Part shown: one piece after another, positions 48,238-57,881 of the stretch
Layout of the letters: every line of letters starts with the position of its first letter
Numbering within the stretch: the stretch's first letter is position 1
Assembly (NCBI GenBank): GCA_030647435.1
Contig: JAUSJX010000076.1
Location: 1 to 64,000 of the forward strand
DNA: 64,000 nt
Direction: 5' to 3'
Origin: Candidatus Rokuibacteriota bacterium
GTDB taxonomy: Bacteria; Methylomirabilota; Methylomirabilia; Rokubacteriales; CSP1-6
Translations under genes and position numbers: made by a program
Notes under the pieces: model-generated
Told to the model about the DNA's origin: nothing
The model's database searches: none
The model's input: only the letters and a program-made list of their open reading frames with translations

Positions 48238-50393
48238 TAGCTACCGCGCGGGGGAAGATCAGCCGCCGGACCCTTCTGAAAGGTGGGCTCGCTGTGGGGG
48301 CGGGCCTCGTCGTGGGCTTCCAGGTACCGCTCGCGGGCCGCACGGCCTCGGCGCAGCAGTCGCCGGGGCTCTTCACGCCCAGCCAGTGGATCACGATCGA
48401 CCGCAACGGCCTCGTTACCTTCATCAACTCCGTAGTCGAGATGGGCCAGGGGTCGCTGACGACCATGCCGATGATCGTGGCCGACGAGCTCGATGCCGAC
48501 TTGGGCCGCCTCAAGGTCCAGCAGGCGCCCGCCAACCCCGCGCTCTACGCCAACCCGGTGACGAAGTCGCAGTCCTACGGCGGCAGCCGCGGCGTGCGGG
48601 ATCATTTCCAGATGCTACGCAAGGCGGGGGCCGCCGCGCGCGAGATGCTGATGCAGGCCGCGGCCAACGAGTGGGGCGTGGCCGTGGCAGAGGTGACGAC
48701 GGAGCCCGGCGTGGTCATCCACAGGCCGACGGGGCGGCAGCTCCAGTACGGCCAGCTCGTCGATCAGGCTGCCCAGCTGCCGGTGCCGCAGAACCCCAAG
48801 CTCAAGACGCCCGACCAGTTCCGCTACATCGGCAAGATCGTCGGGCGGCGCGATACGCCGCTCAAGGTCAACGGCAGCGCGATCTTCGGCGCGGACGTGC
48901 AGGTGCCGGGGATGCTCACCGCGTCGATCGAGCGTAGCCCCGTTTTCGGAGGCGAGGTGAAGAACTTCGACGCGGCGGCGGCCAAGCGCATCAAGGGCGT
49001 CTCACACGTGATCAAGGTGTCGAACGGCATCGCGGTCGTGGCCGATTCCTTCTGGACGGCGCTCCAGGGCCGCAAGGCGCTCAAGGTCACGTGGGACGAG
49101 GGATCGCTCGCCACGCTGAGCAGCGAGCGGATCAGCAGCGGCTACAAGACCGCGTCCTCCCAGCCTGGACAGGAAGCGCGGAGGGACGGCGACGCGGGCA
49201 AGGCGCTCGCCTCGGGCGCCAAGATCGTCGAGGCCGTCTACGAGGTGCCCTTCCTCGAGCACGCTTGCATGGAGCCGATGAACGCGACGGCGCACGTGCG
49301 CCCGAATTCCTGCGAGATCTGGGCGCCGACGCAGAATCCCGGCGGCACTCAGGCGACGGGTGCTCGCCTGACGGGGCTACCGGCGAACAAGGTGATCGTC
49401 AACACCACCTTCCTCGGCGGCGGCTTCGGCCGGCGCGGTGAGCAGGACTTCATCACCGACGCGGTCGAGACCTCCAAGGCCGTGGGCAAGCCCGTCAAGG
49501 TGATGTGGACGCGCGAGGACGACATCCAGCACGGCTTCTACCGCCCGGCGACCTACAACGTCTTCAAGGCCGCACTCGACGACAAGGGCATGCCCGTCGC
49601 GTGGTGGAATCGCATCGTGGGCCCGGGGCTCCAGGTCCAGAAGGGGCGCGTGCCGGCGTACAGCCTCGACGCGACGGCGCTCGCGGGCGCGCGCGACATG
49701 CCCTACGACGTGCCGAACGTCCTTGTCGAGTGGGTCCACAAGGACTTCGGCATCCCGGTGGGCTTCTGGCGCTCGGTCGGCTCCTCGCAAAACATCTACA
49801 TCGTCGAGGGCTTCGTGGACGAGCTGGCGCACGCGGCGGGCAAGGACCCCTTCGAGTACCGCCGAGCGCTCTTAGGCAAGTCACCCCGCCACAAGGCGGT
49901 GCTCGAGCTGGCGGCGCAGAAGGCCAACTGGGGCGCGCCGCTGCCGGCCGGCCGCGCGCGCGGCATCGCCGTCGCCTTCTCGTACGGCAGCTATGCGGCC
50001 CACGTTGCCGAGGTTTCCGTGGCACCCACCGGCAAGGTGCGCGTCCACAAGATCGTGGGCGCCATCGACGCGGGCATCGCGGTCAACCCCGACCAGGTCA
50101 AAGCCCAGATGGAGGGCGGCGCGATCTACGCGCTGACCTCCGTCTTCTACGGCGAGATCACCATCGACCGCGGGCGCGTGAAGCAGTCGAACTTCCACGA
50201 CTACCGGATGCTGCGGATCGACGAGGCGCCCGAGATCGAGGTGCACATCCTGGACTCGGGCGAGGCGCCGGGCGGGCTCGGCGAGCCGGGCGTGCCGACG
50301 GTGGCGCCGGCCGTGTGCAACGCGATCTTTGCCTTGACGGGCAAGCGCATCCGCAAGCTCCCGCTCGAGCCTTACGTAGCCAGGCGCGCGTAG
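48234..50393 (+). CDS. Molybdopterin-dependent large subunit, IorB type, Tat-exported
   Basis: 719 residues from the GTG at 48234. A twin-arginine signal ([20 protein letters not shown]) shows that the folded enzyme is exported with its partner. Family motifs: [60 protein letters not shown] and the glutamate in [18 protein letters not shown]. No FAD subunit gene is present, as usual for IorAB or aldehyde dehydrogenases that pass electrons to cytochromes. It oxidises N-heterocycles or aldehydes in the periplasm. This is the second molybdenum hydroxylase of the window. Confidence 0.9.
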   Translation: MIATARGKISRRTLLKGGLAVGAGLVVGFQVPLAGRTASAQQSPGLFTPSQWITIDRNGLVTFINSVVEMGQGSLTTMPMIVADELDADLGRLKVQQAPANPALYANPVTKSQSYGGSRGVRDHFQMLRKAGAAAREMLMQAAANEWGVAVAEVTTEPGVVIHRPTGRQLQYGQLVDQAAQLPVPQNPKLKTPDQFRYIGKIVGRRDTPLKVNGSAIFGADVQVPGMLTASIERSPVFGGEVKNFDAAAAKRIKGVSHVIKVSNGIAVVADSFWTALQGRKALKVTWDEGSLATLSSERISSGYKTASSQPGQEARRDGDAGKALASGAKIVEAVYEVPFLEHACMEPMNATAHVRPNSCEIWAPTQNPGGTQATGARLTGLPANKVIVNTTFLGGGFGRRGEQDFITDAVETSKAVGKPVKVMWTREDDIQHGFYRPATYNVFKAALDDKGMPVAWWNRIVGPGLQVQKGRVPAYSLDATALAGARDMPYDVPNVLVEWVHKDFGIPVGFWRSVGSSQNIYIVEGFVDELAHAAGKDPFEYRRALLGKSPRHKAVLELAAQKANWGAPLPAGRARGIAVAFSYGSYAAHVAEVSVAPTGKVRVHKIVGAIDAGIAVNPDQVKAQMEGGAIYALTSVFYGEITIDRGRVKQSNFHDYRMLRIDEAPEIEVHILDSGEAPGGLGEPGVPTVAPAVCNAIFALTGKRIRKLPLEPYVARRA

Positions 50394-50417
50394 CCCGGGA
50401 GCGGTGCAGAGCGCGCG

Positions 50418-50864
50418 CTATTGGCTCGGCGGCCCCGGGGGCGGTGGCGGCGCGGCAGGCACCCAGACCCATTGGTATGCGACGGTCACGCCGTCCCCCT
50501 GGAGACGGTAGCACCCGCCGACGTAGCAAACCTCCCGCTGGACTGGCGGGGCCAGGTACTCCTGCGTCTGCGGCTGATAGGCCGGAACGGGCACGTAGAC
50601 AGGCTCCCGGTAGACCGGGTACGGATACCCATAGGACCGGTAGTACGGGTACGCGTAGTACGGGTAGGCGAGCACCGAGCCTAGGAACAGCCCGCCGACG
50701 AAGGCACCACCCCAACGGGAGCCGCGATGAAAGCCGCCTCCAGGATGGAAGCCCCCATGCCCACCTTGGAAGCCACCCCCGTGTGCCCTGCCCGCAGACA
50801 CCGGGGCGGCGAGCGCGAGGGATAACATCGCCGCAAGGGCGAGACTGAAGATCTTCTGGATCAT
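50418..50864 (-). CDS. Small exported Gly/His/Tyr-rich protein
   Basis: 148 residues: signal peptide MIQKIFSLALAAMLSLALAA, then PVSAGRA, a Gly/His segment (HGGGFQGGHGGFHPGGGF), a hydrophobic stretch (GGAFVGGLFLGSVLAYPYY), a Tyr/Pro-rich segment and a C-terminal piece VCYVGGCYRLQGDGVTVAYQ, then WVWVPAAPPPPPGPPSQ. Similar small surface proteins occur in groups; this one has two Cys close to the end. No function can be assigned. Confidence 0.65.
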   Translation of the reverse strand: MIQKIFSLALAAMLSLALAAPVSAGRAHGGGFQGGHGGFHPGGGFHRGSRWGGAFVGGLFLGSVLAYPYYAYPYYRSYGYPYPVYREPVYVPVPAYQPQTQEYLAPPVQREVCYVGGCYRLQGDGVTVAYQWVWVPAAPPPPPGPPSQ

Positions 50865-50913
50865 AGGGCACCTCCCCTAGTGACTTCTCAATTACACCAG
50901 CCGGCGGCAGCTG

Positions 50914-51474
50914 CTAGCGCGCAGGCCCAGGCGGCGGTGGCGGCGGCGGCCCGGCGGGCGGTGGCGGCACCCCCGGAGGCGGCGGTGGTGGCGGAGGCGG
51001 CGGAGGCGCCGATGACCTGTATCCCGGCTGCAGGCCCCTAGAGACCGGAACCTGATTGCCGTTGGCGTACATGCACTGCACGTACGCGATGTCGTAGCGC
51101 CTCTGTACCGAGATGCCGGCGCCGTAGGCATTGCCGGCGCCCACCATCGTCCCGCCGAGGAGTCCAGCGCCTGCGCCCACGGCCGCGCCGGTTGCCGGGC
51201 TACCCGAAGCGGCACCGATGGCAGCCCCGAGCCCGGCGCCGACCACCGTGCCGACCACCGCGCCTGTCACGGTGCTGGCCGCCCCGGCTTGGTTGGGCGT
51301 GATGCCGGTCTGCTGCAGCGCCCACTGCCGGCACAGCGCGTCATCAGCCTGGAACTGATCGAAGTTCTTCCCGTTGCCCGGCAGCACCATGACGCTCGGC
51401 CCCGTAGGCACCGTCGCGCACGCCGTCAGCAGGAGCGAGGCGCTGACCGACACGATGACCCTTTTCGCTGTCAT
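50914..51474 (-). CDS. Lipoprotein with glycine-zipper domain and polyproline tail
   Basis: 186 residues from the ATG at 51474. VIVSVSASLLLTAC is a signal with lipobox (LTAC). The domain DDALCRQWALQQTG precedes a glycine zipper (GAVVGTVVGAGLGAAIGAAS, then GAAVGAGAGLLGGTMVGAGN), then YDIAYVQCMYANGNQVP. The last 40 residues are runs of up to eleven prolines. Glycine-zipper lipoproteins sit in the outer membrane. It overlaps the upstream gene by 4 nt. Confidence 0.78.
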   Translation of the reverse strand: MTAKRVIVSVSASLLLTACATVPTGPSVMVLPGNGKNFDQFQADDALCRQWALQQTGITPNQAGAASTVTGAVVGTVVGAGLGAAIGAASGSPATGAAVGAGAGLLGGTMVGAGNAYGAGISVQRRYDIAYVQCMYANGNQVPVSRGLQPGYRSSAPPPPPPPPPPPGVPPPPAGPPPPPPPGPAR

Positions 51475-51821
51475 GGCGCCCTCGGTGAGACCTTTACCCA
51501 CGGCTCAGGGCAGCTTTGGACCTGTGGGTAATAGCCTTGGGCGCTCGGGCAGTAGTACCAGTAGACCGGCGTGGCCGGGGGCAACGGCGCCTGCTGGACG
51601 TAGATCGGGGGTTCCTCGACGATGACCTGTGCGGGCGGGTAGTAATACGGCGGATACGAGTAGTACGGATAGGGCGGACCCCACCAGAACGCGGGCCCGA
51701 CCTCGATAAAGACGGCGCCCCCTCCACGATGGTGCCAAGCGTAACCCGGTGCGGCATGGAGGACCAGGAGTCCAACCACCAACCCTACGACCAGGAGCCA
51801 TATCCAGGCTGGCCTTCTCAT
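51471..51821 (-). CDS. Small exported Tyr/Pro-rich protein
   Basis: 116 residues from the ATG at 51821, preceded by AGGAGG. The hydrophobic signal (WIWLLVVGLVVGLLVLHAAP, then GYAWHHRGGG) is followed by FWWGPPYPYYSYPPYYYPPA and a conserved end VYWYYCPSAQGYYPQVQSCP. YYC...YYPxVxxC with P-W-V is common in small proteobacterial exported proteins of unknown function. It is translationally coupled to the lipoprotein gene. Confidence 0.72.
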   Translation of the reverse strand: MRRPAWIWLLVVGLVVGLLVLHAAPGYAWHHRGGGAVFIEVGPAFWWGPPYPYYSYPPYYYPPAQVIVEEPPIYVQQAPLPPATPVYWYYCPSAQGYYPQVQSCPEPWVKVSPRAP

Positions 51822-52020
51822 GACCGCCTCCTGCGAAGAACCATAGCCAACTACCCTCAGGATACAGCCAAGCACACCTCAACGCCACTCAAGCATGGCA
51901 GGCGTCCACGAAGGTGAGGTGAGCCGCGGGTAAACCGGAATTCCCCGGTCTCGTGCGCGACGAGGCGAGCGCACGTCGGCCGTCATCACGGCGTACGCCG
52001 ACGGCCCCGCCGGACTCGCT

Positions 52021-53412
52021 CTAGTCGACCTTCGGGTGGCGCGTGTGCCAGTCTGTCAGCGACTGGTACGCCCGCGCCCCGGCGAGGATGGTGTTCTCCT
52101 CCCAAGCGCGCCCCATAAACTGGATGCTCGTGGGCAGCCCCCGCGCGCCGAAGCCGTTGGGCACGCAGACGGCGGGCAGCCCTGCGCCGTTGCCGACGGC
52201 GCCCATGACGTCCTTCGCGGTGGCGCGGATCGCGCTCCTGAACTCCTGGCCGAGCACCGGCGCCTCGTTGGTCCGCCCCGGCGCCACCAGCGCGTCGAAG
52301 CTCCCGAGCACGCGGTCGATCTCCCTCGCCATAACGCCGCGGAGCCGCATGGCCTTGACGTAGTCCTTGGCGAGGATGGCGTCGCGCGCGTATGGCGTAT
52401 GGCGGTCCTCGGGCGCGGTCAGCCCGGCGATCCCGCCCGATTCGATCAGGTCCTCGAAGGCGGCCGCCGCTTCGACCTGGAGAATGGTCCGCGTGATCTG
52501 CTCGTACGGCAGGTCGGGCAGCGTGATCTCCTCCACCGTGCCCATCTTCCTCAGCACTCCCAGAGACCGCGCGAAGTTCTCGGTGACGGCGTCCTCGCAG
52601 CCGTCAGTGACGTTCGTGATGACCCCGAAGCGGAACCCCTTGCGATCAGCGGCGTCGTAGCGGTACGGCCGGTCGCTCGCGGTCGGATCCTTCGGATCCC
52701 GCCCGGCCATCGCATCGAGGACCAGGCCGCAGTCGTCCGCCGTCTGGGCGAGCGGCCCCAGCTTGTCGAGAGTCCAGCAGAGCGCCATGGCGCCGTGGCG
52801 GCTCACCCGCCCGTACGTCGGCCGCAGGCCCACGAGGCCGCAGTAGCCGGCGGGCGAGAGGATGGAGCCCCACGTCTCCGATCCGATCGCGAACGGAACA
52901 AGTCCGGCGGCGACGGCGGCGCCCGAGCCGCTCGACGACCCGCCGGTCCACGCGTTCGCGTCCCATGGGTTGATGCAGGGCCCCGTGAACGACGCGGTGG
53001 GCTGGCGATAGCCCATGCCGCCAGCGAGCTCGATCATGGCGAGCTTGGCCACGAGCACGGCGCCCGCCTCCTCGAGCTTGCGGATCACCGTCGCGTTGAA
53101 GTCGAAGCGCTGGTCCTTGTACGGCGCGGCGCCCCAGGTCGTCGGCGCGCCCGCCGTCGCGAGGAGATCCTTCGCGCCGTACGGGATGCCGTGGAGGGGC
53201 CCGCGGTAGAGGCCCGCCGCGATCTCGCCCTCGGCGCGCCGCGCCTGGCTGAGCGCGTGCTCGCGCATGACGGTCACGACGGCGTTGTACTTGGGACCGA
53301 GGCGCTCGAGGCGATCGAGATAGAGCTCGGCGAGCTCGACGGGCAGGAGCTTCCGCGTCTTCAGGAGGGCACCCAGCTCGCGGAGCGGCGTGAAGAGCAC
53401 CTCCGCCTTCAT
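52021..53412 (-). CDS. Amidase signature enzyme
   Basis: 463 residues with the complete Ser-cisSer-Lys triad: Lys in GIPYGAKDLLATAGAPTTWG, cis-Ser and Ser in NAWTGGSSSGSGAAVAAGLV and GSETWGSILSPAGYCGLVG. It hydrolyses an amide bond in the cytoplasm. The gene is the last of a six-gene minus-strand operon with hydantoinase subunits, overlapping the 70-residue gene by 4 nt, so it probably completes the breakdown of a cyclic or linear amide. Confidence 0.9.
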   Translation of the reverse strand: MKAEVLFTPLRELGALLKTRKLLPVELAELYLDRLERLGPKYNAVVTVMREHALSQARRAEGEIAAGLYRGPLHGIPYGAKDLLATAGAPTTWGAAPYKDQRFDFNATVIRKLEEAGAVLVAKLAMIELAGGMGYRQPTASFTGPCINPWDANAWTGGSSSGSGAAVAAGLVPFAIGSETWGSILSPAGYCGLVGLRPTYGRVSRHGAMALCWTLDKLGPLAQTADDCGLVLDAMAGRDPKDPTASDRPYRYDAADRKGFRFGVITNVTDGCEDAVTENFARSLGVLRKMGTVEEITLPDLPYEQITRTILQVEAAAAFEDLIESGGIAGLTAPEDRHTPYARDAILAKDYVKAMRLRGVMAREIDRVLGSFDALVAPGRTNEAPVLGQEFRSAIRATAKDVMGAVGNGAGLPAVCVPNGFGARGLPTSIQFMGRAWEENTILAGARAYQSLTDWHTRHPKVD

Positions 53413-53621
53413 GGCTCGGCCCGGTACGGCGCGAAAGGCTGCATGGGCTCGTCGGCGTTGGTGAGCCGCATCAGGCGGAGCACGCGCGCGGCCTCGACCT
53501 GCGCCTGCACGATCCGGCTAAGCTCGTCCAGCTGCTCCCGCGTCAGGCGATCGCCGTAGCGCTGGCGCACGATCTCGAAGAGCGCATCGGCCTCCGGATC
53601 GGGCTTCGCGGGTTCGCTCAT
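53409..53621 (-). CDS. 70-residue protein between hydantoinase B and amidase
   Basis: MSEPAKPDPEADALFEIVRQ, then RYGDRLTREQLDELSRIVQA is a short helical protein with a GGAAGGAGAG site before its ATG. It overlaps both neighbours by 4 nt, which shows it is part of the operon. The pattern 'RYG..L...QL..L' resembles small proteins placed next to amidases in other genomes, where they may be an accessory or chaperone-like subunit. Function unknown. Confidence 0.75.
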   Translation of the reverse strand: MSEPAKPDPEADALFEIVRQRYGDRLTREQLDELSRIVQAQVEAARVLRLMRLTNADEPMQPFAPYRAEP

Positions 53622-55237
53622 CTCCTCTCCTTCCCCCTCCCAGAGTAGCCGAGCGCCGCGTCGCGCTTTCGCAGCACCTGGGCGCGAACGCGCGCCGGCC
53701 CGTAGCCGCCGCCGCCCGGAGTGCTGACGAGCACGGTGTCTCCGTGCGCAAGCACGTGCTGGCGGCGGTGGTCCACCTTCTTGCCGTTGATCCTGACGTC
53801 GCCGATGCCGCCGGGTCCTCCCCCGGCGAGACCCGGAGCGGGGACGCGCGTGCGCTCGGCCATGAAGCTCAGCACGATCGGCCGCCGCGAGCGGCTCTCG
53901 AAGAGCACGTCCTGGCCGAGGCCGCCGCGGAAGCGCCCCTGCCCGCCCGAGGCCTCGCGCATGCGCTTGTGGCGGAAGAAGAGCGGGCTGTTGCGCTCCG
54001 CGATCTCGACGGGCGTGCTCGAGATGTTGCTCGGCCAGGAGAGCACGTGCTCGCCGTCTTTCACCGCCGTCGCGCCCATGCCGCCGTTGAAGAAGAGGAC
54101 GTTGGTGTACGGGCGCCCGTCGTCGCGAGTGCCGGACTGCGCCACGGCCCAGAGCGGCGAGCCCGCGCCCGCCATGACCTTGTCGGGAATGACCTGGTGG
54201 AGCGCGCCCAGGACCAGCACGGGCACGTAGTGGCCCGTCTGGGCGCGGCTGACGACGGCGGCGGGAAACTTCGGGTTCAGGAGACAGCCCTCGGGCGCCT
54301 CGACCTTGACCGGGCGGTACATGCCCTCGTTGTTCGGCAGGCCGGGGAGGAGAGCGCAGCGCACCGCGTAGGCCGTCATTGCATAGGTGTACGCCATGAC
54401 ACAGTTGATCGCGCGCGGCTGGGCGGGCGACGTGCCCGTGTAGTCCGCGATGATCTCGTCTCCCCTGACCGTGAGCGCGATCTTGAACAGGTAGGGCTTC
54501 TCGAAGCCGTCGGTCTCGAACGCGAAACGGTAGGTGCCGTCCGGCACAGCGGCAATCGCGCGCCGCATCGCGCGCTCGGACCTCGAGAACAGCTCGTCGC
54601 CCACCGCGTCGAGGGAGGTCAGATCGTAGTCGTCCATCAGCCGCGTAACGCGGTTGTCCATCAGCTCGTTGGCGCTCACCTGCGCCCAGATGTCGCCCAT
54701 GGTCTGGTCCGGCGTGCGGACGTTGGCGCGGATCAGCTGGATCATCGTCGCGTCGGCCGCTCCGTCCCGGCGGAGCCGGCTCAGCGGGATGTGCAGGCCT
54801 TCCTCGAAGAGCTCGCGCGCCTCGATGGCGCGTATGCGCCCGCCGATGTCGGGCATGTGCGAGGTGGTGGCCGCGAAGGCGACGAGCCGGTCCCGGTGGA
54901 AGATCGGCTTCACGAGACAGACGTCGCTCATGTGGCCCGTGCCCTGCCAGGGGTCGTTGGTGATGAAGACATCGCCCGGCTTCATGCCGCCGGCGCCGAA
55001 CTCGCCGAGGAAGTGGCGGACGGTGGCGGGCAGCGTGCCGATGAAGGACGGGATGCTGCCGGAATTCTGCGCGAGGGCGAAGCCCCGCGCGTCGGTCAGG
55101 ACGCAGGCGAAGTCGTTGGCCTCGTTGGAGAGCGTGGAAAAGGACGTCCGCACGATGGCCTTGGCCGCCTCGTCGACGACGGAGATGAGCCGCGTCCAGA
55201 GCACCTCGAGCGTGATGGCGTCGAAGCGGGGCGTCAT
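53618..55237 (-). CDS. Hydantoinase B / oxoprolinase subunit
   Basis: 539 residues: FDAITLEVLWTRLISVVDEA, then FACVLTDARGFALAQNSGSI, DVFITNDPWQGTGHMSDVCL and PGGGGYGPARVR at the end are HyuB signatures. With HyuA it hydrolyses cyclic amides such as hydantoins or 5-oxoproline, driven by ATP. Length is normal. The gene encoding HyuA is separated from it by a GNAT gene, which is unusual since hyuA and hyuB usually adjoin. Confidence 0.9.
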   Translation of the reverse strand: MTPRFDAITLEVLWTRLISVVDEAAKAIVRTSFSTLSNEANDFACVLTDARGFALAQNSGSIPSFIGTLPATVRHFLGEFGAGGMKPGDVFITNDPWQGTGHMSDVCLVKPIFHRDRLVAFAATTSHMPDIGGRIRAIEARELFEEGLHIPLSRLRRDGAADATMIQLIRANVRTPDQTMGDIWAQVSANELMDNRVTRLMDDYDLTSLDAVGDELFSRSERAMRRAIAAVPDGTYRFAFETDGFEKPYLFKIALTVRGDEIIADYTGTSPAQPRAINCVMAYTYAMTAYAVRCALLPGLPNNEGMYRPVKVEAPEGCLLNPKFPAAVVSRAQTGHYVPVLVLGALHQVIPDKVMAGAGSPLWAVAQSGTRDDGRPYTNVLFFNGGMGATAVKDGEHVLSWPSNISSTPVEIAERNSPLFFRHKRMREASGGQGRFRGGLGQDVLFESRSRRPIVLSFMAERTRVPAPGLAGGGPGGIGDVRINGKKVDHRRQHVLAHGDTVLVSTPGGGGYGPARVRAQVLRKRDAALGYSGRGKERR

Positions 55238-55788
55238 GGGCGCTCCCCTGTCTCCTTGATGCGGGCGAAGCTCCAGACATCGCGCGGTACCGGGCCCAGG
55301 TTCGGGAAGACCAGCCAGCGTCGGAGCACGCCTTCCCTGACCATGCCGACCTTCTCGAGTACACGCTGGGATGCAACGTTGTCGAGATCCACCGTCGCCC
55401 ACACACGATGGATCTCCGGTTGGGCGATCACCCACTCGACCACAGCGCCTGCCGCCTCCGTCATGAGACCGTGGCCCCAGTAGCGCTGAGCGAGCACGTA
55501 TCCCACCTCAGCGCGGCTGGCGGTGAGGCGAAAGTCGATCATCCCCGCGACGTATCCGCCCTCCGACATCGTGATGAGCCAGGAAAACACCGTCCCCGCC
55601 TTCCGCCCCGCCTCGCAGTACTGCTCGAGGAACTTCCGCGTTTCATCCAGGCTCCTGTGCGGCGACCACGAGGTGTACCGCGCGACCTCCGCATCCTGCG
55701 TATACGCGTCGAAGATTGCCGGGGCGTCCTCAACCACCGGCGCGCGAAGCCGGAGCCGAGGTGTCTCGAGCACAGCCGGTGGATTCAC
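55234..55788 (-). CDS. GNAT (RimJ/RimL-like) N-acetyltransferase
   Basis: 184 residues from a GTG at 55788 that overlaps the hydantoinase A stop. LETPRLRLRAPVVEDAPAIF, then EVGYVLAQRYWGHGLMTEAA (acetyl-CoA loop) and NVASQRVLEKVGMVREGVLR are RimJ/RimL features. It overlaps the hydantoinase B start by 4 nt. Its tight placement inside the hydantoinase operon suggests that it modifies an amine released by the pathway, an inference from position only. Confidence 0.85.
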   Translation of the reverse strand: MNPPAVLETPRLRLRAPVVEDAPAIFDAYTQDAEVARYTSWSPHRSLDETRKFLEQYCEAGRKAGTVFSWLITMSEGGYVAGMIDFRLTASRAEVGYVLAQRYWGHGLMTEAAGAVVEWVIAQPEIHRVWATVDLDNVASQRVLEKVGMVREGVLRRWLVFPNLGPVPRDVWSFARIKETGERP

Positions 55789-57878
55789 GGCCCGCCCAGC
55801 GTCAGGACGATGTTGCCGCTCGACGCCACGTGGGCGCTACCGCCTGGGCCGACGACGAGCGTCGAGCCCTCCTCCTCGAGGACGGCGGGGCCCTCCATCT
55901 CGTCGCCGACGCCGAGACGGTAGCGGTCGTAGACCGCCGTCTCGACGAAGCCGCCCGCCTCGCTGAAGTACGCCGGGCGCTTCCCCTTGAGCGCGGCGGA
56001 GGCGCCCATGCCCTTCCTGCCCCGGAGCACGACCTCGCTGCCGGACACGGGCGCGCGCGCGGACACGCGGATGTTGAGGAACTCCACGGCGACACCCGGC
56101 GGCGTCAGCGTGAATTTCTCGCGGTACGCCGACTCGAACGCCGCCGTCAGCTTCGTGCGGCTTAGGGCGCCGTCGTCATAGGGGCCGTCGGGCAGCTCGA
56201 CGACCAGGTCGAAGCCCTGGCCCAGGAAGCGGCCGTCCGCGAGGCGCTTCACGGTCGCCGTCTCGAGCTTGAGGCCGGTGTCGGCCATGACCGCCCGGGC
56301 CTCGTCTTCGAGGCGCGTGAACGCGGCCTCGAGCGACGTGAGGCTGCCCGTGTCGAGACGAACCCCGACCGTGGCCACGCGGTCGACGCGCGCCGGCGCG
56401 ACGAGGAGACCCAGGGCCGACGCGACGCCGGCCGAGGGCGGGCAGATCACCCGGGAGATCCCGAGCTTTCGCGCGACCTGCTGGGCGTGGACGGGCCCCG
56501 CGCCGCCGGTGCAGAGGAGCGCGTAGTCGCGAGGGTCCCGCCCGCGTTCGGCGATGTGCACGCGCGCGGCAGAGACCATGTTCTCGTTGACGATGTCGTG
56601 TATGCCCCACGCGACCTTGACAGGCTCGAGCCCCAGCGTGCCGGCCAGCCTCTCGATCGCCTGTCGCGCCGCCGCGACATCCGCCTTGACCTCGCCGCCG
56701 GCGAAGTAGCCGGGATTGAGATAGCCCAGGAGGAAATCCGCGTCGGTCACCGTGGGCTCGGTCCCGCCGAGGCCGTAGGAGGCGGGACCGGGCTGGGAGC
56801 CCGCGCTCCGCGGCCCGACCTTGAGGAGCCCGATCTCGTCCACGGAGGCGATGCTGCCACCGCCCGCGCCGATCTCGATCAGCTCGATCGTCGAGATTCG
56901 GATGGGCAGGCCGCTGCCTTCCATGAAGCGCTTCTGGCGCGCCGCCTCGAAGCTGTAGGCCGTGAGCGGCTCGCCGTCGTCGACGAGCGAGAGCTTGGCG
57001 GTGGTACCGCCCATGTCGAAGGCCAGGAGGCGGCCGTTGCCGTCGGCGCGGCCGAAGAAGGCGCCCGCGAGCGCACCGGCCGCGGGGCCGGACTCGAGCA
57101 TCTGCACCGGTGTCCGCTGGGCCTCTGCGACGTGGGTCAGCCCGCCGCTCGACAGCATGAGGAGAAGCGGAGCCGGAATGCCGAGGCCGTCGAGGCGCTT
57201 CGCCATCAGCGCGAGGTAGCGGTGGGCGAGCGGCTTGATATACGCGTTGGCGACCGTCGTCGAGGCGCGCTCATACTCGCGGATCTCGGGCGCGACCTCG
57301 TGGGACGTCGTGACCGCGATCTTCGGATGGCGCTTCGCGATGATGCGCGCGGCCTGCGCCTCGTGGCGCGGGTTGGCGTAGGCGTGGAGGAAGACCACCG
57401 CGATGGACTCGACCCCGGCCTGGACCAGCGCCCGGGCGCGGCTCTCGAGCTGCGCCGTGTCGAGGCGGCGCTCGATACCGCCGTCGGCGCGAGAGCGCTC
57501 GGCGACTTCGAGGCGCAGGTTGCGCGGGACCAGGGGCTCGGGCCTGGCGATCTGGAGGTCGTACAGCTCGTACTTGCGCTCGCGGCCGATCTCGAGCGTG
57601 TCGGCGAAGCCCGCCGTTGTGATGAGGCCGGTAGGCGCGCCCTTGCGCTCGATCAGCGCGTTGGTAAAGAGCGTAGTGGCGTGGACGACGCGGGTGAAGT
57701 GCTCCGGAGCCAGCCGCCCCTCTCCAAGAAGCCCGGCGACGCCCGCCGCCACGGCGCGGGCCGGATCCTCGTGGGTGGTGAGGACCTTGCGGCTCCACTG
57801 GCGCCCGCTGTCATGGTCGTAGACCACGATATCGGTGAAGGTGCCGCCGATGTCGATCCCGAGCGAGTGGTGCGGCAC
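55785..57878 (-). CDS. Hydantoinase A / oxoprolinase subunit
   Basis: 697 residues from a GTG at 57878. LGIDIGGTFTDIVVYDHDSG is the phosphate-1 loop of the actin-like ATPase fold. FTRVVHATTLFTNALIERKG, LLMLSSGGLTHVAEAQ, LLAFDMGGTTAKLSLVDDGE (phosphate 2) and LLCTGGAGPVHAQQVARKLG (adenosine) complete it. It provides the ATPase of the cyclic-amide hydrolase. It begins 3 nt after the solute-binding protein gene stop, so uptake and hydrolysis are in one operon. Confidence 0.92.
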   Translation of the reverse strand: MPHHSLGIDIGGTFTDIVVYDHDSGRQWSRKVLTTHEDPARAVAAGVAGLLGEGRLAPEHFTRVVHATTLFTNALIERKGAPTGLITTAGFADTLEIGRERKYELYDLQIARPEPLVPRNLRLEVAERSRADGGIERRLDTAQLESRARALVQAGVESIAVVFLHAYANPRHEAQAARIIAKRHPKIAVTTSHEVAPEIREYERASTTVANAYIKPLAHRYLALMAKRLDGLGIPAPLLLMLSSGGLTHVAEAQRTPVQMLESGPAAGALAGAFFGRADGNGRLLAFDMGGTTAKLSLVDDGEPLTAYSFEAARQKRFMEGSGLPIRISTIELIEIGAGGGSIASVDEIGLLKVGPRSAGSQPGPASYGLGGTEPTVTDADFLLGYLNPGYFAGGEVKADVAAARQAIERLAGTLGLEPVKVAWGIHDIVNENMVSAARVHIAERGRDPRDYALLCTGGAGPVHAQQVARKLGISRVICPPSAGVASALGLLVAPARVDRVATVGVRLDTGSLTSLEAAFTRLEDEARAVMADTGLKLETATVKRLADGRFLGQGFDLVVELPDGPYDDGALSRTKLTAAFESAYREKFTLTPPGVAVEFLNIRVSARAPVSGSEVVLRGRKGMGASAALKGKRPAYFSEAGGFVETAVYDRYRLGVGDEMEGPAVLEEEGSTLVVGPGGSAHVASSGNIVLTLGGP

Positions 57879-57881
57879 TGG

